A DNA stretch of 64,000 nt from Theocolax elegans (Eukaryota; Arthropoda; Insecta; Hymenoptera; Cerocephalidae), in assembly GCA_026168455.1 (NCBI GenBank), contig CM047426.1, forward strand, positions 84,223,986-84,287,985. Reading direction: 5' to 3'. Of the stretch, positions 50,094 through 63,835 are shown in pieces. The stretch's first letter is position 1; each line of letters starts with the position of its first letter. A model generated the notes under the pieces. It was not told the origin of the DNA. It made no database searches and worked only from the letters and a program-made list of their open reading frames with translations. A program made the translations under genes and the position numbers.

Positions 50094-50168
50094 AACTACT
50101 AAAAATAGTGAAAAATGATTCACTAATCGTAAATAGTGGAGCAATTTTCACTATTTTATAGTAGTTTT
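50094..50168. repeat. 75-bp hairpin
   Basis: AACTACTAAAAATAGTGAAAA is mirrored by TTTTCACTATTTTATAGTAG, giving about 22-base arms. Further TTTTCACTATTTT copies follow just downstream (about 50187-50200). Possibly a very small MITE remnant. Confidence 0.5.
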
Positions 50169-53100
50169 GTACTAGTTAATAGTAAATTTTCACTATTTTA
50201 AATTTACATAATTCGGTTCCAAAAATGTCTAGTCTATTTAAAAAAGAAACAGTTTTTATGAAACATTTCTTTTGTAATATTTACGTTTTTACAACACACT
50301 TTATTATTAATTTCATTAAGATTATTATAAATATATATAGTTACTACATTAATAGTTACACGTTTGCATTATTATATTATTGTATGTATTGTTATTCATA
50401 CAACTTGCTTAAAAATAAATTTTTTTAAATATTTTACCAGCAGTCACTTAATGATATATTATTTTGCTATCATTAATTACAATTATGCCCCGTTCAATAG
50501 GACGTCAATTTTGTCATCTAAAAATTAATGACACTCGTATGGTTTGTGTAGATACCTATACAGATTATATATGACCAAGCAAGTGTACATTTTTAACGAT
50601 TCACAATAACAGTAGCCATATGTACATTAAAAAAAAAAGTAACTTTCGAATACATTTTACTCTCACCAGTGAAACAAGAGAAGATTCTTAACGACACGTG
50701 CGAAAAAAAATCTTGGACATCTCATAAATACATATATTTAAAAAGGCTAGTAATCGATATGCTAATTGGTCAATTAAAATATATTTAAACGTATACCGAT
50801 ATAGTCGCGAACTGGATATATCGTAATTCCTCGCAACGAAACCTACTAACCCAAGTTGAATCACGATATAATAATTTCTAAAAAGCGAGTTAAATAAAAA
50901 AAAAATAATAATAAAATATCCTTGTGTATGAGCGATCCTCCTTTCTCCGAAATTATTATTATACGCGCGCATTCGGAAAGCCTAAAGCGATGTCGGCGCT
51001 TGCAAGTCACTTCTTCTGCCTGAGAAGTCCACGAGCATGCACATTAAACCGTTACTTTCCAGCACTTTGACGTTTTTACGAGCGACAAGCCGCAGTATAG
51101 TTCGTCAAGAGTTTCAAGTAAAAAAGAAAAAACGGCAAATCTCTGAGATGCAATGTACAAAGAAATGTATAAATATGCGCAGGTATAGATTCATCTTATT
51201 TTTTTTTTACTTTCGGTTGAGAACGACATGTCATCTTATTGATAAAATCGAAATAGATTCAAAAATATTCCAAAGTTTTCTTTTTCTGGTGCATGTGTGC
51301 TACCAGTGAAGTTTGATGTATAAAATGATCTTGCGCTTGGCTCATTTTTCTCTTCTTCGTTGATTTAGAAATGAAGAGAAAAGTTGCGAAACCTTTTGTT
51401 CGCTCTTTGTTTGCCATCATTAAAAAATTTTGGTTCTTTATATACACGTCGAGTTTACATTGTGTTTCAGATGAGAACTAGAATATTATAAATTGATGAA
51501 TTTATACACGCACAGGCACAAATATACACTCATACATACATATACATATCATTTACAAATATCATTTACAGACGGATTGTATTGTGATCTAATATTCAAA
51601 GAGTGAATATAAATTTTGTATCAATTCGTTATATAAATGTATTAATTCATAAGGAAAGGAGGATTTAAAAGAATATTTTATTATTTAAAAAAAAATATTA
51701 CACAACGAATAAAAGTATCCTGAAAATACGCTGCACGAAGGTAAATTACATAATGGAAACGTGTGTGCAAGTTAAATATGATGCCAGTACAATTATGTCT
51801 GCACTTATACACCAAGTTTATTTATAACGATCTTAGGAAATCTATATTTTATCCACTAATTTTATTATTTCACGTGGTACATTATTAACTACGAATTGTT
51901 TAAAGATAATTATATATAAATTAAGCAATCGTGCGAAATTATATAAAGTTATAATTTTGTTTTATTAGAAATTTGTTAGCACGTTAAGAGTGAGCGTAAA
52001 TGCAAATTCACTATATGTAATATATGTATAATATAAATTCATTCATTCGAACTCTAAATAATTTCTATAGCATATATTCAGATAATCATTCGAATATCAT
52101 TAAAATAAATAATTTTTATATTTTTTATATTGATTAATATTTTCTTTAAAATCCGTACAATAATATGTGTTGTACAATTATACACCTACAATTTGAATGA
52201 ATCTGATAAATTGAAAGAGTTGTATAAAAATTACAATCCATACACCCGTTAATTCGTATAAATATGTGTAATGTTATAATAACGATAATACGTAAAGAAA
52301 ATTTTCTCGTTGAACAAGTGACTTTTCCAAGTGAAGAATAAAGTTAAATAATAATTATTTTTTCCTTTCCCAAAGTTAAAGATCCATACGTCAAAAGATC
52401 TGCAGTAGACGATAAAACGTTGCAGTGCTTCCTTGCACATATAACCGAAAGATTATAAAATTCACATTCCAGTAAGGAAGTGGAACGACAACTCGAGAGA
52501 ATGCTCGTTTCGTTCCTTATAATAAATAATAGAACTCACGAGAGTCAAGCAAGATCACTCGTAGTGATGAGATATCCCGCGAGGAAGCGCGTTTTCGTGC
52601 ACATGCATTATGGAACCTAAGAAACAAAGATGTGTATATATCGTATATGAGTACATGTATACCTATATATACACGTATACACATATAGAAAGTCGTTGAA
52701 TATATGTATATGTATATGCGTGTGTACACGTGACGTAACGTTAAGAAATCGTTATGGGAAAAATTAGTGTTTATTTCAGTTTTTCCCAAAAAATTGTATA
52801 ATAGGGGACAGGAAATGCCGTAGGAAATGTGTATAAGAGGTGTGTTGAAGTCTACGTATATGGAAGATGGATCAACGAGAAGATCGTTCCGGTCTCGATG
52901 ATTGTGTTCGCGCGAGGTGCAAACGATTATTATATACAAAGGAGTCGTGTATATATTGAAAGCATCTTGATTAATGAGAGAAAGTCGAAAATGATGGAAA
53001 ATTATTCCTTTTGATGTGTTCGATCGTTTGTACGCTATACACCTTCATTATTGAATTTGCGAATTGGATAAAAAAGAATTGACGCGTTCTTATACGATCG

Positions 53101-54001
53101 GTGTAGAAAAGAAATTTATAGAGATATTTGTGAAATCTATTGTATAGGAGTTGTAGGCTAATGTGGTCATTAATATGAATTTTAAAGGGTTTGTATAGTT
53201 TAGACTGTTATTAAAATTAGAAATTGGATAGCAATTGATAGTTTTCTTGCGTCTATTATATATATATTTTTTTCTGTAATGTTGAATAACAAGATATTTA
53301 AACAAATTATTTATTTCTTACATTAAAAACAAAGATCATTTTGTTATAGGTGTAATTGATTCTTTCCGCGTTGCTTCAATTTCTTTCAACTACATACCGG
53401 AAAGAGTTTCTGCATATTCCCATATTTATCCATATGTGACTGGGTTTGCGATGAGTGATGATAGAATTGTTGATATCATCGGTTAAATACTCTTACGTTT
53501 TTGCTACAACGGTAAAAGAAATAATTTTTTTACGTGTATTACTCATAAACGAATCGAAGCTTTCTATATGGTATTTAATTTCATTTAATATTGTATACTT
53601 TATAAAATTTTATCATTTAAAAATTCATTATTTGCTACTGCTTTTGTTTTTAATTATAGAGCGAAACGTTAGAGATACTATGGAAATTATACCTAATGCC
53701 AAATATGTGCAATAATTTACCAAATAGTAAGTAATTCTATATGTATTCAAATAGAAAAGCGTAGAATGTTGTAAATGATTGATTTAATAAAAGTATAGTC
53801 TGCAGATGAGAATAGAGGACTTCCATCGCCAATTAAATAATTCCTTGTTTTGTTTTACCAAAAATCGATAAATAACATTTTGCTCTGAATTCATTAATTA
53901 CTTGAATACAATAGTTGTACTACATATTAATTGCATACAGGGTGCCTTCGCCAATGAACGCACGAATAAAACCACTTTTCTTTTACTCATTTTAAAGTAA
54001 A

Positions 54002-54179
54002 GTATCCCTGGTAGAAAATTGAGCCTATTTATGGTCAGAATTTCTGGTAAACATTTTTGAAAATAAGATATTGCTAGAAATCCTTTTCAGAAAATTTGCA
54101 GAATTTCTAGATATACACCAATTTAACATGTGTTGACCAGAAATTCTGGTCAGAATCTGCGCTATTTTCTACCAGGGAT
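54002..54179. mobile_element. 178-bp element with 16-bp perfect inverted repeats
   Basis: Starts ATCCCTGGTAGAAAAT and ends ATTTTCTACCAGGGAT. Internally it repeats AGAAATTCTGGTCAGAAT-like words in both orientations. A TA or GTA lies next to each end, but no secure target duplication was seen. No coding capacity. MITE-like. Confidence 0.75.
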
Positions 54180-57100
54180 GTAATTAATTATCAACTAGGA
54201 GTATTTTTTGGGTTTCAAGAAAAGTTAGGAAAAACTTTTTTCCGTATCTAAAAATGCGTTAAACATATTGTACCGCGTGTCGGTGTCTATATTTACATAC
54301 TGGTGCAGTCACCCTATATGTATCTATACTGAGACTCGCGCGCGCAGTTTAACAAATTCCACTAAATATTTATCCGAAATCAAAATTTTTGTAAACGCTA
54401 TGTGTATAGACGGTATACACGTACGTTCCATAAAACTAGTCACGACACTACCTATTATCGCATTAAACGTCTTCATCGCACTCATCGCATCTATACAGGA
54501 TCATCATCGTTCGACTTTTTATCACATGCCGTTATAAGCTAAACATAGAGTTAAAGCGTCAACAAGCGGTTCCGTGCTAGATACGTTGTTACTGATACAA
54601 CTGTATATACATATACGTGTATGTATTCATTTTATTGGCTAGGTATACAATTAAATCTTCTCACCTCGATTAAACGCGCAACTTTCCGATTAGTATATCG
54701 TACGTACGCCACGTTAGAATTTCAAGAAAGGAAATCGTGAGAATCCGATTAAACGAAGCCTAATTTAGAGGATCGGTAATCAATGACAAAAATAGAATGA
54801 TTATCCTATCAACATTTGCCTTGCGATTTTTTAAATGTACATTAACTATTAAACTTCTATATATGGCTTAACATATAAATCACTTAGAGAAAATTAAAAA
54901 TAACGTGTGCATGATTATGCAGCTATAAACTCACTATACGAATTATATCCACCAAGTAAAAGTTTGTCCGATTAGCTTGATACGTTTTATTATCTAATAT
55001 ATACACACACCTATTACTAAGTGAAAATGTGTAGTCAAATTTATATTTTAATGATTTTTATACATATATAAATATATACATATATTTGTAACGTCATTGT
55101 ATTATTTCTAAATTATCCGATTGTTATAAATTAAGACATCTGATGCACAAGTCAGGTCAGAATCTGATATATACATTTTTTTATATTTTTTAGGGTTACT
55201 TTCCTAAATCATAAATAATAGTCTATAAATCCTATCAGATTGTATATACGAATCCTTGCACTAAACCAAACGATGAAAACAAATCAACTGCACATCATCG
55301 AGTATTTATCTGTCATCATACACACGATATCGCGAAAACCAATTACTTATAATTCAATGTTCATACATAATCTTTTTGCTTTCATCAACAATCACGGAAA
55401 TGTGAATGTTAGATCTTAGAAGTCAACTTTTTCGCAACTTATAATTTCAAGAGAAATTATACCCTTCGCAATACCTTCTTTGCACATAATTTTATCAAAT
55501 TAATTTTGTTTTTTTTTTCTTTGCAATAATTATTACAACTCTATTTAATAATTCGTACAGTTACGTAAGCGCGTATAAACAATTTGTTTTGTAAATTTTG
55601 AAATGATCAACCAACGGATTGTTTGTCTTGTAATTATAAGCGAAAAATTAATTAAATATTATACTACAGGAAAAGTTGTTCGATCAATCACCTATACACA
55701 ATTTCTAACCACCAATTAACAACTACACGTTATAAACTTGAATTCTCACATACTAAAAAATGAATTCTCGAACGTATGTTTCTCGACAAAAGGTACCTGT
55801 GTGTATGAGCATTAACGAAGACAACTATCTGCATTCGCACAGTGAAAGTTTGGTTATTATATTTTCATCATCATCTTCACGGATCAATCGCCCTATGTGT
55901 GAGTTCCTCATTTCCTTCCCATACGTACCAAGTTCACGCGAAAATTTCAAGGCGCAATGTCGCGAGAATTATTATATATGCAGCGTGAACATATATGTTT
56001 ATCCTACAGGAGTATGTAGGAAGTATACGTACATTATTGCGCGCTTTATAATTCGTTAATATGCAACCATATGCCTAAGGAAGAGTTTTGGAAAGTCACT
56101 GCCATCACTGGCCTTTAACGTTACTTTTATATACTATACAGCTGATTTGAAATTGATTTCTGGTTTTCCTTGATTCTATACCTTGAGTAAGCACTTTTTA
56201 TTGTTTTTTGCGCGCATTCGAGTAAATTTGTCTTTTTCTGCATTAAACTGGAATTACTTTGGAATTACGAACATTTTTTCGAAAGAATGTGAAAGTCCGC
56301 GCCTTTTTTTTATTCATTCGTTTATTATTATTATATTGACAAGCAGTTGTAATATAACGGTATTTTTATATTGGGATTGTACGTATACCTATTTTCTCTA
56401 TTCGTTTGTAAATATTTGACGTTGTTATCTTCTTTCAAGCTAGAACGATGTATACCCATATACAATTATAAAATGCTTTATATATAGCTGCAGGTAACAA
56501 TATTATACAAGTTTCGGTAAGTGCAATTTTAATTATTCACATATTTTTTCAGTCTTATTACAAGCTTTCATCTTACATTTACTTTCTAACGCTTTGAAAT
56601 AGTTATAATATAGCTTATAGAAATCTATACGAAATTACTTCCGTCGTTTTCATAAATGAACATTTGCTTAAATTTTAAATGTCACTTTTACATTTAAAAT
56701 TTCAGTGCGACAGAGAGTGAGGTATGATAATTTCTTTAGAACCTTTAATTGTATACTTATTGATTCAAGAGCAGAATTTCATTTAGTGCATGTGGATGCT
56801 AATTGCAGGGAAAACGTGCTAATATTTTAACTATATGTCAGATTAAAACATATGCCCCTTTACGTTTCTTACAGATTCTTTAAATATATATAGAAAGTTT
56901 GGGGTCAATATTTGAACGCTCACTTTGAGATTCTTTATCACTGCTTTACAATTAATCACCAAATTACTTATTTACTCTTAATTAAATAGATATTTTATAT
57001 AAATTTACATTTATATCGGTTATTTGTTATTGGAACTTTTTAATTGACAGTTTGTTCTTAGAAACATATGTAATTATCCCGTGTAAGCTTTTCTATTTAT

Positions 57101-57222
57101 CCAATTAACAAAATACCATAATCACGTCGTTTAAATCCCAAGTGTAGCGCGGAGTTAATCGAAAAGTGCGTTTTCGCACAATCTTGTTACATACTCTTGA
57201 TGACTAATTTATCGACGACACG

Positions 57223-57245
57223 AAATATATATATATATATATATA
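57223..57245. repeat. (TA)n microsatellite
   Basis: Short TA run. Similar runs occur at about 5117-5141, 57859-57876 and 59077-59093. Confidence 0.8.
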
Positions 57246-58362
57246 CACGTTTTACAGAAACTTGTACTTTTCTCACGCGAATTTTTCTGTAACCCGGGAA
57301 GCTGAAAAGTGCGTTTATACGTTATTTATCATCCTGTGTATTGAATCGTTGTAAAGAGAAAGATAAAATTCGAGATATGCGAGAAGTCGTTATAGAAATA
57401 GGTTTATAGCTTAAAATTGTCATTATGATATTAGCGCGTTATTAACAGTATATGTATGTGCACTGAATGAAATGTGATGTGCGCAACTATAGAAAAAAAA
57501 CGTAAAGGGTTTCAACACCTTTATTGTTTGTTAAAGATGGAAATTCTCAATAATTGTATCTGTATTAATAAACCGGTTGATGATGCAAATTTCCTCAATT
57601 TTTACTTAATGCAATTGTATCGTTTAATATTTTTTATAATAATATTTTAAGCTTTTATTATGATCAATTGTTCATTTTAACGTTGAGATAAATTGAGACA
57701 AATTCCCTTTCTCTAGTACCATTATTAGATTTGTACACATTTTCCAAATATTTGTAAATACATTTATACATATTATTCTTGGATTATAACTAATTAGTCA
57801 TACTGCCTAATTACTCATTAAAATGATTAAGTTTTTACTGATCTAAAATTCTTTCCTGTATATATATATATATATGCACTTCTGAATTTTCTCATAATAA
57901 CCATAAAGCACAATGCGTTGTCTTTAAAGAAAGTTGAACAAAAATGAGTAATAAACGCTAATTAATTTGCTATATTTTATTATTATGAATTATTAATTTT
58001 GTATATAACTATTTATTTTTACAATAAAAAGTATGATTTTTATATATTGATTGAATTTCTGAAAACATTTGTCATTCTAAAACAACGTATATTAATCGGA
58101 AATAGAAATTAATTAAAAAAGAAATTTAGTATATTAAACAATATGCGCGTATATATTTCCGAGATTGAAAATGTATGTGTTTAACTGAAATGGTCGAATA
58201 ATAGCTGCGGTGTCATTGAGTACATATCCTTTATTTCCGTCGAGGAAGATAACGAGAGTAGCGAATGTCGTCGAATATACCCATGTGTTTGGGAGGGAAA
58301 GGGGAGAAGAAAAACGAATGGTACGTTGGACTAGTTTTCGCTGGACTGGCAGTGAGTCTCTC

Positions 58363-58624
58363 TATACACTAGTCTTACGTTTGCTCTCTTCAGTTCGAGT
58401 ACCGACACGCGCGTGAACATCCGTTTATGTAGTTCCGTCATTTTTCGCAACGCGTAGTGCTTGTTGGAAAGTTTCAATATCTTCGATGATTTTTCTTTAT
58501 CTAACTTGTGAGACAATTTTCTTTTAATTGTGAATTTTCAATTTTGAAGATTTTGGGAATGAGAGATTTGTCGTTTGATTGGCGATGGTGCACAAAATTC
58601 CAGATGATTAAATTTTACAAGGAG
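58363..58624 (+). other. Candidate promoter and first exon (plus strand)
   Basis: TATACAC (58363) is followed 27 bases later by TTCAGTTCG (about 58389). After about 170 bases an ATG (58559) opens MRDLSFDWRWC and runs to FYKE, ending at a strong donor (GAG followed by GTGAGA, 58625). The stretch is GC-richer than its surroundings. The protein is not recognised and no second exon was found within the window. It may be the first exon of a gene extending right, a non-coding RNA, or chance. Confidence 0.25.
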
Positions 58625-58824
58625 GTGAGATTTTATTATATTCGCTTTTAGAAGTGATATATTACTATATGTTTGTATAGAAATATTTTTGTATTTATTG
58701 TTAGGCGATATATATTTTATTGTGATTAAAAGAAAGTAAATTTATTTTAAGAAATTCCGCTACAAAGATAAATTTATATTCACAAAATTATATAAGTGAG
58801 AGTTGACATTTTGTTAAAAAGTAG

Positions 58825-59333
58825 AAAAATACCTATCAATAAAATTAATTTCAATAAATCTTTTCTTTCAAATAAATAATTATTACATTATGTGTAAAAA
58901 TATAAAACTTCATTACTAGTACATTGATTATAAAATAAATCTCTCTCCTATCACAAAAAAATGTTTTTAATGTATTTTGTTTAGGAATAAATTATAAAAA
59001 GGTAATGAGCTCGAAATTCGATCTCTGGCTCTAAGTAAAATTTTAAAATAATGCATTAATTGTAATGATGAATTAATATATATATATATATATAAATCAA
59101 TTAATGCATTATTTTAAAATTTTACTTAAAACCAGAGATCGAATTTCGAGCTCATCACCTTTTTATAATTTATTCTTACACATAATACATTTAAAATTAT
59201 TTTTCATAGGAGAGAAATTTTTTATAATCAATGTACTAGTAATGAAGTTTCATATTTTTACACATAATGTAATAATTATTTATTTGAAAGAAAAGATTTA
59301 TTGAAATTAATTTTATTGACAGGAATTTTCCTA
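58825..59333. repeat. Long near-perfect hairpin (about 235-bp arms)
   Basis: Left arm (58825-59062) and right arm (59097-59333) are reverse complements at roughly 93% identity. They are separated by about 35 bases that include a TA run. Words shared in inverted orientation include AATGAGCTCGAAATTCG/CGAATTTCGAGCTCAT and TTACTAGTACATTGATTATA. No transposase and no obvious target duplication. It is either a foldback element or a transcribed hairpin locus. Confidence 0.8.
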
Positions 59334-60599
59334 TTTTCTTTGTTTAAAGAAAAAATGAAAGTTATTCTTTTATACTTCTTTCACTTTGACAGTTTCTATT
59401 TAAAGTGTTGTCTCTTTAATGGTTATTAATGGATTTTAAGATTGAAACTGCCTTTTCACATGAGTTGATGTTTTGTGAAAAGTTGTAGTTGTCATTCAGT
59501 CTATTACATTACCATCAATTAAAATGACAAGCTTTTAATACAACTCTAAAATTTATAATAAAATCTGTAAATTAATATTTTATTTGCTTAATTTATAAAT
59601 TTTCGACAAATAAATTATGTTTACTAGGTTGTCCAAATAATATACTATCAATATGTGTAAAACACTAAGTTACAGTTTAGTTTTGAATCGGCTACCAAAC
59701 TGTATTAAAACTTGACTCGTGATGACTTTCCTAATTTCAGCATGAAAAGTAATAAATAGGTGAAGTTGGGCATCTGTAGTATACGGCGAAACAGAAAACA
59801 AAAAAATCAAGTTACAAGAATTTTTACAACTTTTGACGGTGTAATTACACGGATATAGCAGCTTGCATTGTCTTATCTAATAAGACTTCTCGGAGTATAC
59901 AGACGCATCCTTTTCTCGGATGATTACTCATACCTCGTATTCCCTTTTATTCGCCATGTGTCTCTTATCCTTTCCCTCTTTTCTCTTACGAATACGTGCG
60001 GAATTCATTATCATCACACAAAGACGTTAACGCGGCCTCAATAATAATGCGTTTTACTATTCTTTTTTTCATTTCTTTATATCAATATAATTTTTCATTT
60101 TATTTTCTTCTACGACAGATTTATATACATATTTCCTTTGGATTTTAAGTTATCTAAAAATTTTATATGATCGTGGATTATAATATCCGGCTAATTCTTG
60201 ATTAAAATTTTTATTGCATGCTTCTATTCTTTGTAATTTAATAATATAAATTAAATATAAAACATAAATATTCGAAATTATCTAATTATTTTTTGAATAC
60301 AATAAATAGTCTTTATATTGTTCCTAGTAAAAACATCATTCTATATACCTAATTTTATTGGATAGTTTGTACGTCAAAAATCGTATCAATTTTTATGTGA
60401 GATCGTTGATCAAATAATAATACAACGTATTATTTAGATGAATTGCATAATAAATATTCAAAGTTGTAATTACTTAATTAAATCACTAATATGCGTGTAA
60501 AAATTAATGAATATAAATTGTAAATAGTAAAACACTGAAAATAGAAGAAAATTTAGAGGCGCAAAATGTAAAAATGTGACCACCATTCAAAGTCCTTGC

Positions 60600-60960
60600 A
60601 GAAGCGCCTGCAGTATGATCGCTAGCTGGCTAGTACGTATATGCAGTGCACATAGAATACGGCCTCGGAGCAGTTCTCCCTCGGCTTTCCGGCACCTGCG
60701 CTCTTTCGAATAAGTGCCGCGCGTAAACCGATTATATGTAGGCGAGCAACTCCATACTCTTCCTTCTCTCTTTTTTTCTCTTTTTTTTTACTTCGTTCGC
60801 CGGTATACCTTTCCTTTTTGCGCTCGCTTTTTTCTATATATCGCACACCATGGATCTTTCGGTCACTTTTTTTCCTTATTTATTTTTTATCTACGACGAT
60901 AGACGGTAATTTTTGTAATTACTGACCGAATAATTCTTCGAAATTATTTTGATTAGCGGG
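60600..60960. other. GC-richer patch, possible promoter or UTR
   Basis: Base composition shifts to CpG-containing sequence with TC-rich runs. An ATG in excellent context (CACCATGG, plus strand, 60850) opens only 18 codons before a stop. No gene can be supported. Confidence 0.2.
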
Positions 60961-62280
60961 ATTGAATTGTTTTGCGCGTTTGTTGATCTTGTTGCTCACA
61001 ATTATCGTGCAAAAATTATTATTACGTAAGGTACGTGGCTTAGCCATTTATTATAGGTTTTTAAACTCTTAGTTATATATTAGCACCGGATGATCGCGAA
61101 AGTGTATTTTAATCTTATTCTGCGTGTGGTTGAGAGTTTAAATTTATATATACGTAGAAAAGTCTTAATTTCACGGGCAATGAAATTCCTGATTAAGAAG
61201 AATCTTGTTATACCAATCTATTAAACTATTTTTAGCGTGATATGTAACGTTGTTTTTTGGGGCAATGTGTATTTTTAACCCCATTATATAGTACAAAGCA
61301 ATTAAATTATTCATTACATAAAAATGAAAACGTATAATTTATCAAAGTGATATACCTATATATTAATAAAACATTACATACATTTTTTATTATATCTAAT
61401 TAATTAATATGAAGATTAATTAAAAATAGAACAATTTCTATTGTGTAAATTAACATTAATTACTTATTTTCTAAAGTTAAGTGATCAATTGTAAGTTCAC
61501 AGGTACTATTAAGTTTAATTTTTATTCATACTTATTTAATTTCTTTGATTACGTGGTAAGAAGAATTGTGGGTTGTAGATCATTGAAAACACTTTTTCCA
61601 TACATATTTAATTACTTTGGGTGTAAAAATGTGTATTAAAAGTGTGATTTTTGATTCTTAAATCATGAAAAGTATAATTTATTATGTATTAAGCGTTCAT
61701 AAGTAACAGTATCAAATATGATGTATAAATGGAAAGTTTAAATCGATGATAATTAATGATGGCTATAAAGTAATATGAATTAGTGTTTGCTCGATATTGA
61801 TGCACAAATTATTATTATTATTCTCGAGTATTAAGTAAAATAAATTACTGGTATCAAGTCTTGTATATTGTACTAATTACATTCGATTAATTTTATGACT
61901 ATATGCAGAGTATAAAACATGGTTTTTTAGTATTATTTAAATATCTATCTTATCGTGTGTATTGTACGTAACGAGTATAAATGTTAACTATATTGATTTT
62001 TAATTCACATTAATTAACATTCACTTCTTCTATTAATAACAACACTTTACAAATTTTAATATTAACCGAGATCCAAATACACAAACGTTAAGTTTAGTAC
62101 ATCTTAATTAATGTATACTGCAAACGCTCCTAATTAATCTAAACAATCAGAAATATTTTAGAATGTAAAAATAAAAGCTTTAGTAGTATTTATTTTAATT
62201 TATAATCAGTTTCGAAGAAAAATATCGAATACTCCCTGTTATTACAAAGTAAAGAAAAAAAAATGAAGATACTAAATCTT

Positions 62281-62374
62281 ACCAGTGCCAGACAACAAAG
62301 AATTTTTTCTACCCAATAACCAAACGTCCCTTCGTCTATTACCGTAATTTCCAAAATAGAGTCAAGATTTTGCC
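62281..62374 (-). other. Candidate internal exon (94 bases, minus strand)
   Basis: Flanked by a strong acceptor (T-rich tract then TTGTTCAG, minus strand) and a strong donor (CACTG followed by GTAAGA). One frame is open throughout (LDSILEITVIDEGTFGYWVE). The protein is not recognised. It may be joined to a 5' exon ending at 63308 (GCGCAG followed by GTAATT). Confidence 0.3.
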
Positions 62375-63159
62375 TGAACAATAGAAAAAAAAGGTAAAGA
62401 GAACCTTTCATAACCATTATCCTTTCTGATCGCGTGCATAAATTTGTCTCGTCCAGCTCAATCTGTCGTTATGGAAGGAAAAGAAGAGAAAAAAAGTCTT
62501 GACGCAGTTACGTTGTGTGTGAGAATTGGAATATATATATATATGTATATACTTTGAAGCGAGGGAAAAAGAGCGCATAAATGGATATATGGAACTGCGT
62601 GATATATATGTATACACATGGCGTGGAGAAAATTAAGCCAAATGTTACGTGACTACCCGCCGGAATGCGGCACAATTCTTTAATGGCATTAGATAAGTTC
62701 ATTCCATCGTTTAATAACAGTCAACAATGTGAAGCCTGTAATTTCTACAAGCCTTCTTTTTTTAAGGAGGATTTCTAAATATAACGTGTAAGAGTAAAAT
62801 GATTCTAATGGTTAGTCCGAGGTGTATTTTTGGTCACCAGATTGTTTATTTACTTTGTTATCTCGGAAAACAAAGTGATAGTTTTATTGTTAGACGAATT
62901 AGTAATGTTATAATAACGCGATGATAATACGATTAACGTACTTTAGAAGGTATTTATTATGTAACTACGTAAAATTTATACGATTGTACCAATTAATTAT
63001 TTACGAGAAATCATTCGAGTTTTTTTTAATAAAGTGAACTTAAACGTCTGTCGACCAATTAAAATAAAGATTAAACGCAAAATTGAACGAAGAAAAACGT
63101 AATGTAGTTTTCGGAATTCTTAGCAAATTTTACAGGTTCATATCGATCACCAGGTGCAT

Positions 63160-63680
63160 CCATCATCCTATATCAATCAAATTCGATTCGCGTAAGGAGA
63201 GGCCCCTCCCCTTACGTAAAAGGAGAAAAAGCAAACGAAATCGCGCAAAGAGATAAAAGAGAACGAAGGAAAGGTAGAATCGAGGGAAAAAGAGAGAGGA
63301 ATTACCTGCGCAGAGATGTGCAGAAGGGGTCAGCAGCGGGTGCAGGCAAAGAGATAGCACCTTCTTCTTCGTCGTCTTATTCTCCTCTCTCTTTATAGTC
63401 GCGCACTTGGCCTGCCTCTTAGTTATATATATAGGTATATGTATGTGTATATATACGTATATATACGAATCGGACCAGGCGAAAGCGCTCGTCGCCGTAG
63501 AATCCAGGACGGAGTCGAGCCTCTCTCGCAGCGAGAGACCCCGAAAAGAGAGGGAAAAGTTGCACTGCCGGGCACATGCGGTTATGCCATGCGCCGCGAT
63601 TTTAGGTTCGCGGTATATAGAGGTATGCGAAATCTCGAGAATTTGCCGGTATACGATTTTTGGCTGACGTCCGTTCATTC
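63160..63680. other. GC-rich patch, possible promoter or 5' UTR
   Basis: The most GC- and CpG-rich stretch of the right third. It contains purine-rich runs and a minus-strand donor-like GCGCAG/GTAATT at about 63307. Overlapping open frames on both strands have no domain resemblance and are likely by-products of composition. Confidence 0.25.
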
Positions 63681-63790
63681 CGATATTTCGCTACCTCGAC
63701 TTTTTAACGTTTAACTTTGTTTTTCTTTTGATTATCGTATTTTGTTCATTAGTTCTACTGTTATATTTATATATATATTTTTTATTACAT

Positions 63791-63835
63791 TCAGATTACG
63801 AGTCCGACGCCCTAACCGACCGAGCTATCGCAGGC
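63791..63835 (-). tRNA. Truncated tRNA-like sequence (5' half, anticodon CGT, Thr-like)
   Basis: The minus strand reads GCCTGCG as acceptor 5' strand, a D-arm with an A-box-like ATAGCTCGGTCGGTTAGG, and an anticodon arm TCGGA-CTCGTAA-TCTGA with one G-T wobble. The anticodon would be CGT (threonine). After the anticodon stem the sequence turns to AT repeats. The variable loop, T-arm (no GGTTCGA-like B box) and 3' acceptor strand are absent, so it is not a functional tRNA gene. Confidence 0.6.

Larger units (their letters stand above)
46550..58200. other. Long non-coding stretch
   Basis: About 11.6 kb, AT-rich. No exon series, RNA gene or recognisable protein fragment was seen on either strand. 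It could be intergenic or intron of a larger gene extending right. It holds a small hairpin (50094-50168), an inverted-repeat element (54002-54179) and TA tracts. Longer open frames here have no family resemblance. Confidence 0.6.

Noticed and set aside
63163..63678. 171-codon minus-strand frame and overlapping plus-strand frames
   Set aside because: Overlapping frames on both strands in a GC-rich patch have low-complexity content, no domain and no splice support as coding.
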